DNA from: Oscillospiraceae bacterium
Lineage (GTDB): Bacteria > Bacillota > Clostridia > Oscillospirales > Ruminococcaceae
NCBI GenBank assembly: GCA_022508885.1
Contig: JAFLUG010000001.1
Location: forward strand, 18,861-82,860
DNA: 64,000 nucleotides
Reading direction: 5' to 3'
The notes beneath the pieces were generated by a model. It was not told where the DNA came from. It saw only the letters and a list, made by a program, of their open reading frames with translations, and did no database searches. Numbering within the stretch: position 1 is the first letter of the stretch; each line of letters opens with the position of its first letter. The position numbers and the translations under genes were made by a program. Positions 19,573-30,113 of the stretch are shown one piece after another.

Positions 19573-20919
19573 TTATCTTCTCTTGCGGCTCATAACTGCT
19601 GCCGCGCCTGCGAGAGTGAAAAGACCTAAAGTGAGCATAATTCCCTCGGCGCCCGTGTCGGGGTTTGCCGTAGTGCCGGAGTTGTTATTGTCAGTTGAGG
19701 TGTCGGCGCTGTTGTCTGTATATGTGTAGTCATCGTCGCCATCAAGGTTTGAAGGGGGATTTGAAATTCGCGTGGCAGACAGGATATATTCACTGAAATG
19801 GTTTGTTTTAAATACTACATAACCGTCAACGATATCGGATGCCAGACGCTTATATCTGCCGTCCGATACGCGGTAAACATATATCGTCGGGTTGCCGTCG
19901 AGCGCCGCGGGAACAGGTATCTTAACGGTAACATTGCCGTTGGGCTGAACCTTTTCGCCGTTTACCGTGAAATTGATTTCGTAGGAAAATCTGCTGTTGT
20001 CGTCAGAGCTGATTGGTTCTACCGAGAACACCGCGCCGTCGGGAAGTACGCCGTCATTGGCAGTAGCGGTAACGCCGTTGGACTCGAACTCGTCGGGCTC
20101 TGCGACATCGGGAGTATCACCGCCTTCTCCTGTGTTATCATCGGGAGTATCACCGGTTTCCCCTGTGTTATCATCGGAAGAACTACCGCCGGCAGAGCTA
20201 CCACCGGAAGAACTACCGGTAGAAGGATCAGCGGGGCGAATATCGGCAGCAATGTCGCCCGGTAACTTCTCAGCAGTAAGTACATACGCAGAAGCGTGGC
20301 TCATACTGAAGGTGATAGTGCCATTCTGATTGGTGAGAGACTTCGTAGCATCTGTAACATCACCTTTATCACTGATATAGTAGAGATACTTGTAGTCCTT
20401 GCTGCCGGCATTGAACTCAAGATCATACTCAAAGCCGAAGTCACCTTTAGCAACGGGCATGATGATGTAAGAACCCTCAGCTATAACATAGTCAATAATT
20501 GTATTGCCAACTATGATCTTGCCATCCTCATCGGTCTTCATGATAGCCGTACCGAAATCGAAAGACTCAGGCATCTTAGCAACCTGTTTAGCGTCGATAG
20601 CTACATTATAGGTCCGAGCTCCGGCTACGCCATTAGGAAAAAGCTTTTTAAGGAATACATCCAGTCCTTGGTCTTTAAGAAGCGTGATGCCGTACTTGTC
20701 GAGCTTAGTATCAGTGTCGAGCTCTATCTCAACAAAATAAAGCTTATCACTTGTAATTGCATCCATGATTTTGCTAATAGCAAGAGTGTCGCCCGCCTTG
20801 GGCTTGATGTCCTCAAGATTAAAAATGTTGCCAATTTCACTTGCGCCTACGGTTGCTATGAAAGAACACATAACAGCAGCCGCCAAAATGCACGCAAAAA
20901 TTTTTCTTATGATTTTCAC
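19573..20919 (-). CDS. Secreted, sortase-anchored surface protein (NPDTG sorting signal)
   Basis: N-terminal signal peptide; Ser/Gly/Asp-rich linker; C-terminal NPDTG + hydrophobic helix + MSRKRR. Confidence 0.88.
   Translation of the reverse strand: MKIIRKIFACILAAAVMCSFIATVGASEIGNIFNLEDIKPKAGDTLAISKIMDAITSDKLYFVEIELDTDTKLDKYGITLLKDQGLDVFLKKLFPNGVAGARTYNVAIDAKQVAKMPESFDFGTAIMKTDEDGKIIVGNTIIDYVIAEGSYIIMPVAKGDFGFEYDLEFNAGSKDYKYLYYISDKGDVTDATKSLTNQNGTITFSMSHASAYVLTAEKLPGDIAADIRPADPSTGSSSGGSSAGGSSSDDNTGETGDTPDDNTGEGGDTPDVAEPDEFESNGVTATANDGVLPDGAVFSVEPISSDDNSRFSYEINFTVNGEKVQPNGNVTVKIPVPAALDGNPTIYVYRVSDGRYKRLASDIVDGYVVFKTNHFSEYILSATRISNPPSNLDGDDDYTYTDNSADTSTDNNNSGTTANPDTGAEGIMLTLGLFTLAGAAAVMSRKRR
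20109..20174. repeat. 33-bp x2 tandem repeat inside the surface-protein linker
   Basis: cgggagtatcaccg(c/g)(c/t)tt(c/-)tcctgtgttatcat-like unit repeated at 20109 and 20142. Confidence 0.8.
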
Positions 20920-21101
20920 TTGAAAAAATCCTCCTTGATATTGCGGGATATTGCACCCGTTTTTTTTCTATTCGGAGATTTCCGAACAGTACGGACATAT
21001 TATAGCACATATTTTTCAAAAAGTCAACTATTTTAATACTAAAAATACAAAAATGGTAATATTATTTCAAGGTAAACTGAATTTAGAATAGAGGTGCGAT
21101 T

Positions 21102-21398
21102 ATGGTTGATTTCGGAACAACGCTTAAGGAACTTCGTCAGCGCGCCGGCTTAACACAAAAACAGCTTGCGGAAAGGCTGTGGGTATCCAAAGCAACAGTA
21201 AGCTATTATGAGCAGTCTCTGCGCTATCCTTCGCCGGAGATTCTGGTAAAGATATCGGGAGTGTTTCATGTTTCAACGGATTATCTGCTCGGATTAAAGG
21301 AGAAAAAGCAAACGCTTGACGTTACAGACCTTCCCGATGAGGATATCGAGTTTCTGAAAAACGCAATTGAACTTCTGCGAAAGAAAAATAATAAGTGA
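21102..21398 (+). CDS. XRE-family helix-turn-helix regulator
   Basis: LKELRQRAGLTQKQLAERLWVSKATVSYYEQSLRYPSPEILVKIS. Confidence 0.94.
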   Translation: MVDFGTTLKELRQRAGLTQKQLAERLWVSKATVSYYEQSLRYPSPEILVKISGVFHVSTDYLLGLKEKKQTLDVTDLPDEDIEFLKNAIELLRKKNNK

Positions 21399-21423
21399 AC
21401 ATCTCAGTTTTAATATGTATGTG

Positions 21424-21447
21424 ACCTCCGATAGCGGAGGTTTTTTG
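21424..21447 (+). terminator. Rho-independent terminator
   Basis: ACCTCCG-atag-CGGAGGTTTTTT. Confidence 0.88.
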
Positions 21448-21557
21448 TTATGAAAATATCGAGTGCCGTTTGCTGTCAGCTCTCGTGGCGTGGTTAAAAT
21501 GCATAAAAAACGGTTAAAATATTGTGTTCAATTTGTGCAGTTATTTTTCAAAAACAC

Positions 21558-21586
21558 TTGACAAACGCTGAAAATTGTGTTAAATT
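21558..21586 (+). promoter_or_regulatory. Sigma-A promoter of the hrcA-grpE-dnaK-dnaJ cluster
   Basis: TTGACA-17 bp-TAAATT just upstream of CIRCE. Confidence 0.8.
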
Positions 21587-21590
21587 ATAT

Positions 21591-21617
21591 TTAGCACTCG
21601 AAGTGCAAGAGTGCTAA
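21591..21617. promoter_or_regulatory. CIRCE operator (HrcA binding site)
   Basis: Perfect TTAGCACTC-N9-GAGTGCTAA upstream of hrcA. Confidence 0.98.
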
Positions 21618-21648
21618 AAGGCGTTAAAAACAATAGGGAGTGGTTTGA

Positions 21649-22707
21649 GTGGAGCAGCGCGGAATGAAAATTCTTGCGGCGATAATAGACGAGTATATCC
21701 GCACCGGCGAGCCTGTCGGTTCTAAAACGCTCGCGGAAATGCCCGGGATAGGCGTAAGCTCCGCCACTATCCGAAACACAATGGCAGCGCTCGAGCAGGA
21801 GGGTTATCTTGACCACCCGCATACCTCGGCCGGCAGAGTTCCGACCTTTAAGGGCTTCAGGTATTATATCGACAACCTTATGAGTCCCGAGCCGCTGAGC
21901 GTTGAAAAGATCTCGCAGATCGACAGACTGCTTGAGGACGGCGGTCTTACAGACGAGGCTATCGTGGAAAACGCCGGTACGGCTCTCGCGGAAATAACCA
22001 AGTGCGCGGCTATATCCACAAACCACGCGGCAAAGTTTTCGGTAATCTCAAAGGTAGACGTTATACCGACGGGCAGGAGAATGTATGTACTGCTTATGAT
22101 AACGTCAAACGGCGCTATCAAGAATAAGGTCTGCCGAATGGAGTTTGACCTCACAAACGAGCAGATGCAGAGCGTTACAAGCTTTTTAAACGAGCATCTT
22201 TGCGGAGTAAACGTCGAGAACATGTCAGAGGAATATGTAAACGGCGTTGTCGCGGCTATGAGCAGTTATATGCTCTCGCTGTCGCCGCTTATCCGTGCGG
22301 TTTATGAGCTCAGCGAGGAAATGATGAGGGACAGCGTAAATGTCCGCGGAGAAGCAAATCTCCTCGCGTGTCGGGATTTCGAGGCGGACGACGTTATGAA
22401 ATTCCTCGAGAAAAAGGGCGAGCTTACGGAATTCCTCGACGACGCGTTTTCGGGAATAAACGTAAAGTTCGGCGAGGAAAACGGCACGTTTGCAATTTCA
22501 AACTCAACGGTCGTAAGTACCAATTACTATAAGGACGGAAAGAAAGCGGGCACGCTCGGTATCATAGGACCGATGAGGATAGATTATCGCAAAATAATCC
22601 CGTATATCGAATATCTCAGCAGAAAGGTATCGACAATGCTCTCCGAAAGCGGGGGTATCGAGATAGAGAACACTATAGAAAGCAAAGGAGATGACACCGA
22701 TGAATGA
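21649..22707 (+). CDS. hrcA: Heat-inducible transcription repressor HrcA
   Basis: VGSKTLAEMPGIGVSSATIRNTMAALEQEGYLDHPHTSAGRVPT; downstream of CIRCE; GTG start. Confidence 0.97.
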   Translation: MEQRGMKILAAIIDEYIRTGEPVGSKTLAEMPGIGVSSATIRNTMAALEQEGYLDHPHTSAGRVPTFKGFRYYIDNLMSPEPLSVEKISQIDRLLEDGGLTDEAIVENAGTALAEITKCAAISTNHAAKFSVISKVDVIPTGRRMYVLLMITSNGAIKNKVCRMEFDLTNEQMQSVTSFLNEHLCGVNVENMSEEYVNGVVAAMSSYMLSLSPLIRAVYELSEEMMRDSVNVRGEANLLACRDFEADDVMKFLEKKGELTEFLDDAFSGINVKFGEENGTFAISNSTVVSTNYYKDGKKAGTLGIIGPMRIDYRKIIPYIEYLSRKVSTMLSESGGIEIENTIESKGDDTDE

Positions 22708-23239
22708 TGAAGAAATATCCGCGGTAAACAATGAGGATATTGAAAATGAAGAAGCGGAGGTCACGGTAGAAAAAGCTTCGGAAGAAAACGAAAACGCCGC
22801 AGAAGCCGAGGATAAAACCGCCGAAGAGCTTAAAGCGGTAAAAGACCAGTTGCTTCGTACAATGGCGGAATACGACAATTTCCGAAAGCGCTCTCAGCGT
22901 GAAAAGGAGGCTTTGAGAGCCGAGATAGTAACAAACGTTACTTCTCAGTTTCTGCCGGTCATGGATAATCTCGAAAGAGCGCTCGCGGCGGAATGCTCCG
23001 ACGAGAATTATAAAAACGGCGTAAAGATGATCTGCGACAGCTTTAACGAAACGCTGAAAAACCTCGGCGTTGAGGAAATAAAGAGCGACGGAGAGATGTT
23101 TTCCCCAAGCTTTCACCAGGCGGTTCAGAAGGTTCCGGGCGGCGATGCTGAAAGCGGAACGATAGTTCAGACCTTTGCGAAGGGCTATAAGATCGGAGAT
23201 AAGGTAATAAGATTTGCCGTAGTTGCCGTAGCGGAATGA
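22700..23239 (+). CDS. grpE: Nucleotide exchange factor GrpE
   Basis: AEYDNFRKRSQREKE, PVMDNLERAL, GYKIGDKVIRFAVVAVAE. Confidence 0.96.
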   Translation: MNDEEISAVNNEDIENEEAEVTVEKASEENENAAEAEDKTAEELKAVKDQLLRTMAEYDNFRKRSQREKEALRAEIVTNVTSQFLPVMDNLERALAAECSDENYKNGVKMICDSFNETLKNLGVEEIKSDGEMFSPSFHQAVQKVPGGDAESGTIVQTFAKGYKIGDKVIRFAVVAVAE

Positions 23240-23295
23240 CCGCGAAAACTACCAATCAAAAACAAAAAATCAAATTGAAAAGGAGATAAATTATT

Positions 23296-25125
23296 ATGAG
23301 CAAGATTATAGGAATTGACCTTGGAACAACAAACAGCTGCGTATCGGTCATCGAGGGCGGCGAGCCTGTTGTTATCACAAACTCGGAGGGAAGCAGGACC
23401 ACCCCGTCCGTAGTAGCTTTTACAAAGGACGGCGAAAGGCTTGTGGGTCAGCTTGCCAAAAACCAGGCTGTACAGAATCCCGACAAGACCGTAATTTCCA
23501 TCAAGCGTCACATGGGAAGCGACCATAAGGTAGACATCGACGGCAAGAAGTACACCCCGCAGGAAATTTCCGCGATGATACTGCAGAAGCTTAAAAGAGA
23601 CGCTGAGGCTTATCTTGGTGAGACTGTGACCGACGCGGTAATTACCGTTCCGGCATACTTTACGGACAGCCAGCGTCAGGCTACAAAAGACGCTGGACAG
23701 ATAGCGGGACTTAACGTTCAGCGTATCATAAACGAGCCTACGGCGGCGGCGCTCGCTTACGGCGTGGATAAGGAAGAGGATCAGAACATCGTGGTATACG
23801 ACCTCGGCGGAGGTACGTTTGATGTGTCGGTCATCAATATCGGCGACGGCGTTCAGGAGGTTCTTGCTACTGCGGGAAACAACCGCCTCGGCGGCGACGA
23901 TTTCGACCAGCGCATTATCAATTTCCTCAAAGATGAGTTCAAGAAGTCTGACGGAATTGACCTTTCGAGCGACAAGTTTGCTATGCAGAGACTTAAGGAC
24001 GAGGCTGAAAAGGCTAAAATAGCTCTTTCAAACTCCACTTCCGTAAACATCTCCATTCCGTATATCACTGCCGACGCGAACGGTCCAAAGCACCTGAATG
24101 TCACTCTTTCGAGACCGAAATTCAACGAGCTTACGGCCGACCTTGTTGAAATGACCATGGGTCCGCTCAAGCAGGCGATCGCGGACAGCGGACTTGAGAA
24201 GAGCGAGATACACAAGATACTGCTCGTGGGCGGTTCTACGAGAATCCCCGCAGTACAGGATACCGTAAAGAACTTCCTCGGCAAAGAGCCGTTTAAGGGC
24301 ATAAACCCCGACGAGTGCGTTGCTATCGGCGCTTCTATTCAGGGCGGCGTTCTCAATAAAGAGGTTCAGGGCATAGTCCTGCTCGACGTTACTCCGCTTT
24401 CGCTCGGTATTGAGACCGCGGGCGGCGTATGCACCAAGATGATAGAGCGCAACACCACCATTCCCTGCAAGGAGACCAAGACCTTTACCACCTACGACGA
24501 CAACCAGCCGTCTGTTGATATAAACGTTCTTCAGGGCGAGCGCGAAATGGCGAGAGACAACAAGTCCATCGGAAACTTCCGTCTTGACGGAATCGCTCCC
24601 GCGCCGCGCGGAATCCCGCAGATCGAGGTTACGTTCGATATCGACGCAAACGGCATCGTAAACGTTTCCGCAAAGGATAAGGGTACAGGCAAGGAGCAGC
24701 ACATCTCCATAACCGCCTCCACAAACATGAGCAAGGAAGATATCGACAAGGCGGTAAAAGAGGCCGAGGCGTTCGCGGCAGAGGACAAAAAGCGCCGCGA
24801 GGAGGCGGATATCCGCAACGAGGCGGACTCTATGGTTTACCAGATAAAGAAGTCCATGACCGATTTCGGCGATAAGGTAAGCGCCGAGGACAAGGAAAAG
24901 GTAGAGCCGAAGATCACCGCGCTTGAGGAAGCTCTCAAGGGAACCGATTCCGAGGCTATCAAAAAAGCGAAGGAAGAGCTTCAGACGGCGTTCTATGAAG
25001 TAGCGCAGAAAATTTATCAGGCAAGCGCTCCCGAGGGCGGCGCGCAGGATTTCCAAGGCGCGCAGGACGCAAGCGGCGGAAGTGACGACGACGGCGCTGT
25101 TGACGTGGAGTACACCGAAAAGTAA
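23296..25125 (+). CDS. dnaK: Chaperone DnaK
   Basis: [36 protein letters not shown]. Confidence 0.99.
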   Translation: MSKIIGIDLGTTNSCVSVIEGGEPVVITNSEGSRTTPSVVAFTKDGERLVGQLAKNQAVQNPDKTVISIKRHMGSDHKVDIDGKKYTPQEISAMILQKLKRDAEAYLGETVTDAVITVPAYFTDSQRQATKDAGQIAGLNVQRIINEPTAAALAYGVDKEEDQNIVVYDLGGGTFDVSVINIGDGVQEVLATAGNNRLGGDDFDQRIINFLKDEFKKSDGIDLSSDKFAMQRLKDEAEKAKIALSNSTSVNISIPYITADANGPKHLNVTLSRPKFNELTADLVEMTMGPLKQAIADSGLEKSEIHKILLVGGSTRIPAVQDTVKNFLGKEPFKGINPDECVAIGASIQGGVLNKEVQGIVLLDVTPLSLGIETAGGVCTKMIERNTTIPCKETKTFTTYDDNQPSVDINVLQGEREMARDNKSIGNFRLDGIAPAPRGIPQIEVTFDIDANGIVNVSAKDKGTGKEQHISITASTNMSKEDIDKAVKEAEAFAAEDKKRREEADIRNEADSMVYQIKKSMTDFGDKVSAEDKEKVEPKITALEEALKGTDSEAIKKAKEELQTAFYEVAQKIYQASAPEGGAQDFQGAQDASGGSDDDGAVDVEYTEK

Positions 25126-25134
25126 TTGAATGGC

Positions 25135-25170
25135 AATACGCCGAATAGTGCGCTGTTCGGCGTATTTTCC
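25135..25170 (+). terminator. Hairpin/terminator after dnaK
   Basis: AATACGCCGAA...TTCGGCGTATTTT. Confidence 0.7.
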
Positions 25171-25191
25171 CGTATACAGAGGACGTAATTT

Positions 25192-26247
25192 ATGAACGAA
25201 AATCAGAAGGATATCGCGCAAAAGGCGCTTTGCGGGTGGCTGTCCAAGCAGGAGCAGATGGGCGGAAAGCCGCCGAAGAAGATAGAGTTCGCGTTTGCGC
25301 TGAAAGACGATCAAAACAACGACAGGATATTTTTCGTGTTCAAATTCAAAAAGAGCGCCGTGGGAAAGTATCTCATCGGAATAGCGGGCGGCTTTGAGAA
25401 CGAGGAAAGCCAAGAATGCGGCTTGGTTTTCAGCGGATTTGACGAATTTCCCGACGACCGTGACGCGGCAGTTGAGCTTGCATTCAGGATGATCGATTTT
25501 ATCGTACAATTTGAAGCGAGAAAAAAATTGCAGACTGCTTTCGAGCGTAACCTAAAGTACATCGGCAGCAAGGAGATAGACGCAAAGAAGCTGGCGCGGC
25601 AGTTTGTAAAAACAAATACGCGCTTTTTCCTCACTGTAGGGCAGGTCGATATCCCAAGCGGACGGGTGGTCGTGGCAGACCCGCTGTGCTATATGTTCGG
25701 AGAACACGTAATAGCTCCAGTGCTTAAGCGAGAAATCCCGAAGGGAACTTATCCCGCCGAGGTCGCGCTGTTCCGCAATCCGCTTGCGGGTATACGAATG
25801 TGTACGGCTCGGCTGAGGATAAAGGACAGCGAAGCGGTTCGTTATGAGCTTGCGGAAAGCGAGGATGAAACCGCGGCGGCAAAGTTAAAGGACGGCGTTA
25901 TGCACGGATTTCCCGTGGACGCGGGAATGATGTGTTTTTGCGACAGTGAGGGCGCGAAGGCTTATGGAGCGTTTCTCGGCAAATGGCATAAGGAAAATCC
26001 CGGAAAAAACCATTATGACGACTATTTTGCGGCGTTCTTTGCCGAAAGCGGTAAAAAGCTTCCGCAGTTTCAGCGCGAGGGCGGAGATTTTATCGAATGG
26101 ACAAATCCCGATACAAACGAGCGTCTGGCAATGATCGCTTCGGGTTTTGGCGACGGGTTTTATCAGAGCTTCTGGGGTTTTGACGGCAAGGGCGAAATTT
26201 GCGAACTGATCGTTCCTATGGTAGACCCCGATATATTTGAGGAGTAA
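25192..26247 (+). CDS. DUF4241-like protein
   Basis: [17 protein letters not shown]...[14 protein letters not shown]...[20 protein letters not shown] recalls DUF4241 (from memory, not searched). Confidence 0.75.
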   Translation: MNENQKDIAQKALCGWLSKQEQMGGKPPKKIEFAFALKDDQNNDRIFFVFKFKKSAVGKYLIGIAGGFENEESQECGLVFSGFDEFPDDRDAAVELAFRMIDFIVQFEARKKLQTAFERNLKYIGSKEIDAKKLARQFVKTNTRFFLTVGQVDIPSGRVVVADPLCYMFGEHVIAPVLKREIPKGTYPAEVALFRNPLAGIRMCTARLRIKDSEAVRYELAESEDETAAAKLKDGVMHGFPVDAGMMCFCDSEGAKAYGAFLGKWHKENPGKNHYDDYFAAFFAESGKKLPQFQREGGDFIEWTNPDTNERLAMIASGFGDGFYQSFWGFDGKGEICELIVPMVDPDIFEE

Positions 26248-26249
26248 AA

Positions 26250-27398
26250 ATGGAAAAACGTGACTATTACGAGGTGCTTGGACTGCAAAAGGACGCTTCT
26301 GACGCGGATATCAAAAAGGCGTACAGAAAGCTCGCCAAGCAGTACCACCCCGACTTAAATCCCGATAATCCCGAGGCGGAGGAAAAATTCAAGGAAATAA
26401 ACGAGGCAAATCAGGTCCTTTCAGACCCCGAAAAACGCGCGAAATACGACCGGTTCGGGCACGCGGGAATTGACTCGAGCTACGGCGGCGGAGCAAACTT
26501 TACGGGCGGCTTTGACGGAATTGATCTGGGTGATATTTTCGCGGATATTTTCGGCGGTTTCGGAGGCGGCGGTTTTTCAAGCCGCGCGTCGAGCGGAAGT
26601 TCCGCAAAGAGAGGCTCGGATATCGCGGTTACGCTTGAGATAAGCTTTATGGAAGCCTGTAAGGGCGTTTCAAAGGACGTAAAAGTAAGCTGTCTTGAAG
26701 AGTGTCCCGAATGCAAGGGCTCGGGCGCTGCCCCGGGAAGCGCGGTAAACACCTGCCCCGACTGTAAGGGCAGAGGCGTCGTGACCGTTCAGCAGCGCAG
26801 TATGTTCGGTATGATGCAGACCCAAAGACCCTGTACAAAGTGCGGCGGCAAGGGTAAGATAATCGAAAAGCCGTGTACAAAGTGCGTGGGCTCGGGCAGG
26901 ACTACACAGACAAAGATCATTTCCGTAAAAGTGCCTGCGGGTGTAGACAACGGCATTACGCTGAGCGTCCGCGGAAAGGGCAGCGCCGGAGTAAACGGCG
27001 GCGCGAGCGGTGACCTTAAGGTAAGAATTTCCGTAAAGAGCGACCCCGTATTCAAGCGAGACGAGGACGATATCCTGATAGAATTTCCTATCACCTATAT
27101 GCAGGCGGTCTGCGGAGCGGAGATCGAGGTGCCGACCATTGACGGAATGGTAAGCTATAAGGTGCCTGCCGGAACACAGCCGGGGCAGGTGTTCAGGCTG
27201 CGCGGAAAGGGAGTTCAGCGTCTCCAGAGAAACGAGGGCGACAGAGGCGACCAGCTTGTGAAAATGGTCGTTGAAGTGCCGAAAAATCTGAATAAAAAGC
27301 AAAAGGACGCGCTTATAGCGTTTGATGAGACCCTTGATGATAAAAACTACGAAAAGCGAAAGGGCTTTTTCGACAGGATCAAAGATATGTTCAGGTAG
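26250..27398 (+). CDS. dnaJ: Chaperone DnaJ
   Basis: J domain with HPD; CxxCxGxG-type zinc-finger repeats. Confidence 0.98.
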   Translation: MEKRDYYEVLGLQKDASDADIKKAYRKLAKQYHPDLNPDNPEAEEKFKEINEANQVLSDPEKRAKYDRFGHAGIDSSYGGGANFTGGFDGIDLGDIFADIFGGFGGGGFSSRASSGSSAKRGSDIAVTLEISFMEACKGVSKDVKVSCLEECPECKGSGAAPGSAVNTCPDCKGRGVVTVQQRSMFGMMQTQRPCTKCGGKGKIIEKPCTKCVGSGRTTQTKIISVKVPAGVDNGITLSVRGKGSAGVNGGASGDLKVRISVKSDPVFKRDEDDILIEFPITYMQAVCGAEIEVPTIDGMVSYKVPAGTQPGQVFRLRGKGVQRLQRNEGDRGDQLVKMVVEVPKNLNKKQKDALIAFDETLDDKNYEKRKGFFDRIKDMFR

Positions 27399-27432
27399 TT
27401 GTTAGTTATTAGAAATTAATTATAAAGAAGTG

Positions 27433-27460
27433 ACGCGCTCGGAGACCCGAGCGCGTTATT
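27433..27460. terminator. Bidirectional terminator between dnaJ and murD
   Basis: ACGCGCTCGG-agac-CCGAGCGCGT between convergent genes. Confidence 0.8.
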
Positions 27461-27478
27461 GTTGTTTACAGTATGCTG

Positions 27479-28786
27479 TCAGTTGTTGATTTGATTTACA
27501 AGCTCTTTGAAATGCCTTCCTCTTTCCTCAAAGTTCTTGTAAAACCCGTAGCTTGCGGCGGCGGGGGAAAGAACGACGCGTTTTTTGGCGACGGTTGAAG
27601 CGATATTGGCAGCCTCTTCCATATTTTCCGCTGACACAACATTCACAGCCTTGTTTGTAATGAGCTTCGCTATGCGCGCGCTCGTATCGGGAAGAAGGAT
27701 AACATTCGCGACTTCGCCGCGGTTTAAAAACTCTCCCAGAATGTCGTATGAAATACCTCTGTCCATTCCTCCGAGAATAAGACAGTCGACGCTGTCAAAC
27801 GCCTTTACCGCCGCGATAGCCGCTTCGGGAACGGTGCTTATGCTGTCGTTTATATACTCAACGCCGTTTATTGCCGCGACTCTTTCAAGTCTGTGCTCGA
27901 GCGCCGTGAAGCCCGAAAGGGAAGAAAGGCATTTCTCCGGGTCCGCGCCCGCCTTTACCGCCGCGGCAAGCGCAACGGCGATATTGTATACATTGTGCTT
28001 TCCGCAAAGCGATGTGTGTATTTTTTCGGCGGGAATAACGCTGCCCAAAATTGAAATAAACTTTCCGTCCGTTGTTATATCCGCGTTGTCATCAAGCGCG
28101 GCTGTTACGATCTCCGCGCCCGTTTCAAGCGGCAACAGATCGCTGTTTACAATTGCAGTACCGCCCTTTTGCTGAAACCGCGCGATATTTCTCTTGGCGT
28201 TTGCGTAAGCGTTGAAATCAACATAGTGATCGAGATGCTCGGGGAAAATGTTAAGCAAAACCGATATATCGGGAGAATGACTTACAAACTCAAGCTGATG
28301 ACAGCTCATCTCTAAAACCGCCACGGTATCGCCGTTCATTTCTTCAAGCCTTTTCAGCGGCGGAACGCCGATGTTTCCGATAAGCATTGAATTTATGCCG
28401 TTTGCTTGCAAAAAATGATAAACAAGAGAAGACGTAGTTGATTTTCCCTTTGTTCCCGTAATTCCTATTATTTTGCAGGGGTGAAGCCTTAACAACAGCT
28501 CTGTCTGAGTGAGTATCTTAGCCTTTGCGGCGCTGTCGAGGCTGTCTTTGATGATAACTCCCGGCGACTGTAAAATGAGGTCGTATTCCGCGCATTTTTC
28601 GAGATAGCCTTCTCCCGAAATTACCGTTACATTCGGTATTTCAAGCTCATTCATATCAGCAACCGCAATTTCACCGCACACATCAAGCGCCTGCAAGATC
28701 TCGAGCCAGCTTTTCCCCTCGCGCCCGAAGCCGAGTATAACTGCTCTCTTGCCGTTAAAGACAGGTTTCAGCTCTTCATAATTCAT
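27479..28786 (-). CDS. murD: UDP-N-acetylmuramoylalanine-D-glutamate ligase (or MurD2-type L-Glu ligase)
   Basis: Mur ligase: IIGITGTKGKSTTSSLVYHFL, NIFPEHLDHYVDF, EHRLERVAAINGVEYINDSISTVPEAA. Confidence 0.93.
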   Translation of the reverse strand: MNYEELKPVFNGKRAVILGFGREGKSWLEILQALDVCGEIAVADMNELEIPNVTVISGEGYLEKCAEYDLILQSPGVIIKDSLDSAAKAKILTQTELLLRLHPCKIIGITGTKGKSTTSSLVYHFLQANGINSMLIGNIGVPPLKRLEEMNGDTVAVLEMSCHQLEFVSHSPDISVLLNIFPEHLDHYVDFNAYANAKRNIARFQQKGGTAIVNSDLLPLETGAEIVTAALDDNADITTDGKFISILGSVIPAEKIHTSLCGKHNVYNIAVALAAAVKAGADPEKCLSSLSGFTALEHRLERVAAINGVEYINDSISTVPEAAIAAVKAFDSVDCLILGGMDRGISYDILGEFLNRGEVANVILLPDTSARIAKLITNKAVNVVSAENMEEAANIASTVAKKRVVLSPAAASYGFYKNFEERGRHFKELVNQINN

Positions 28787-30102
28787 TTCGCAAGCCCCTT
28801 TACAAGCTTTATAATTTTATCGGGAACATAATTGTTATTATCGAAAAATGTCGTTAAATCAACGGGCTGATAATTCGGAAAATGTTCTTCAAACCGTTTT
28901 AAAAGCGTAGGAGGGCTGTTTCTGCGCCGTTCGAGCGCTTTTTTCAGCGACAGCCTCACCTCGTTTTTTGTTCCGACGCATTCAAACGGCTTATCTTCGC
29001 CGTCGAGCATAAGCCCGTCGAGCATTTCGGCAAGCCCGGCTTTTTCCAGCAAATTCTCCCCGAAAATTTTTATCAGCGTTTCGTCGTCAAGAAACGCCGA
29101 AAGCAGTATATACACATACAGACACTTTGCGCAGTTACAGCACCACACGTCCGTTTTTCCCCCAAGATTACAGCTCTGAAAAACGGAAAAATACCGCGGG
29201 TGTTTTACAAACGCCCGCGCTATCTGCCACTCTGAAAGAGGACGCAGCAGGCTGAAATACTCCGGGCATTCTCCGAAGGACTCCGCGCAGTATTCTCGGA
29301 AATCTTTTTCAAATTCTGTGGATTTACTGTATTGGTGATTTATTTCTTTACCCTCGACATAGCTTTCGTTCGCGCTGCTTTCGTTTGAGAGCGCGATATA
29401 GCGCACATTGAGCATTATCCCGTGTAACAGCGCGGAAAACGCCACCACCGCCGAAAACGGCGTGTGGCCGTTCAAATAGCCGCGCGCGTTAAGCTCCAAG
29501 AGAGTTTTGTCAATCGTTCTTTTCGGGCAGACCGCCTTTTCTTGTGCGATTTCCGCCGCCTCGACACAGCCCGTGGTCGCCTTTCGCGGGTTTATGATGT
29601 AAGGAGTTATGTCCTCGCCCGCCTGTCTGAGCAGTTCAAGCGTTACCACGCTGTCCTTTCCGCCGCCTACGGGAACAAGAGTACCTTTCAGGTTTGCGTG
29701 AATTTCGGGAAGCGGCTCGGGTTCGGGAGCGATTATTGTCATAAAGCTGTCAAAGTCCGCGTCGATGTTGTTGCGGTAGAAAAACTCGCCCAGACCGTTG
29801 AAGTACAGCTTTTTCCACCAGCTCTTCTGCCGGTCGGAAAGCCCGCCGCACCTTATCTCAACCGTCGGACAGCACGCGCATTTCCAGTATGAAACAAGCT
29901 CCGCCATACCGAGCGAAAACGCCGCGGCTTCAAGCTGTTTACAGGAAAAATGCCCGTACATATAGTTTCGGTCAAACTCCCATTTGGGATAGAAATGAAA
30001 TTCGTCTATCTGAAAATGAAACGTAAGGCTTTGCTCTTTAAGCTCATAGCTGTGATAAATAAAAAGAGGGTGTTCTTTCCGGAGCTGTTCGTAAGTAAGC
30101 AT
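28783..30102 (-). CDS. murL: UDP-N-acetyl-alpha-D-muramoyl-L-alanyl-L-glutamate epimerase (MurL-like)
   Basis: LVPVGGGKDSVVTLELL, ALSNESSANESYVEGKEINHQYSKSTEFEKDF, YFSLLRPLSEWQIARAF, WCCNCAKCLYVYILLSAFL; overlaps murD by 4 nt. Confidence 0.85.
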   Translation of the reverse strand: MLTYEQLRKEHPLFIYHSYELKEQSLTFHFQIDEFHFYPKWEFDRNYMYGHFSCKQLEAAAFSLGMAELVSYWKCACCPTVEIRCGGLSDRQKSWWKKLYFNGLGEFFYRNNIDADFDSFMTIIAPEPEPLPEIHANLKGTLVPVGGGKDSVVTLELLRQAGEDITPYIINPRKATTGCVEAAEIAQEKAVCPKRTIDKTLLELNARGYLNGHTPFSAVVAFSALLHGIMLNVRYIALSNESSANESYVEGKEINHQYSKSTEFEKDFREYCAESFGECPEYFSLLRPLSEWQIARAFVKHPRYFSVFQSCNLGGKTDVWCCNCAKCLYVYILLSAFLDDETLIKIFGENLLEKAGLAEMLDGLMLDGEDKPFECVGTKNEVRLSLKKALERRRNSPPTLLKRFEEHFPNYQPVDLTTFFDNNNYVPDKIIKLVKGLAK

Positions 30103-30113
30103 GTATTACCTCG

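Noticed and set aside
19755-19775. 'tttgaaattcgcg' string similar to the right arm of family 1
   Set aside because: Lies within the surface-protein coding sequence with no matching left arm or hairpins; chance match
20109-20174. Possible CRISPR-like repeat
   Set aside because: Only two adjacent 33-bp units with no spacers, in frame inside a protein linker
20019-20285. 88-aa minus-strand ORF with repeated VVLPMITQ units
   Set aside because: Alternative frame of the low-complexity, tandemly duplicated linker of the NPDTG surface protein
24028-25509. 493-aa minus-strand ORF antisense to dnaK
   Set aside because: dnaK on the plus strand is unambiguous; long antisense ORFs opposite dnaK are a well-known codon-bias artefact and the translation shows no recognisable domain
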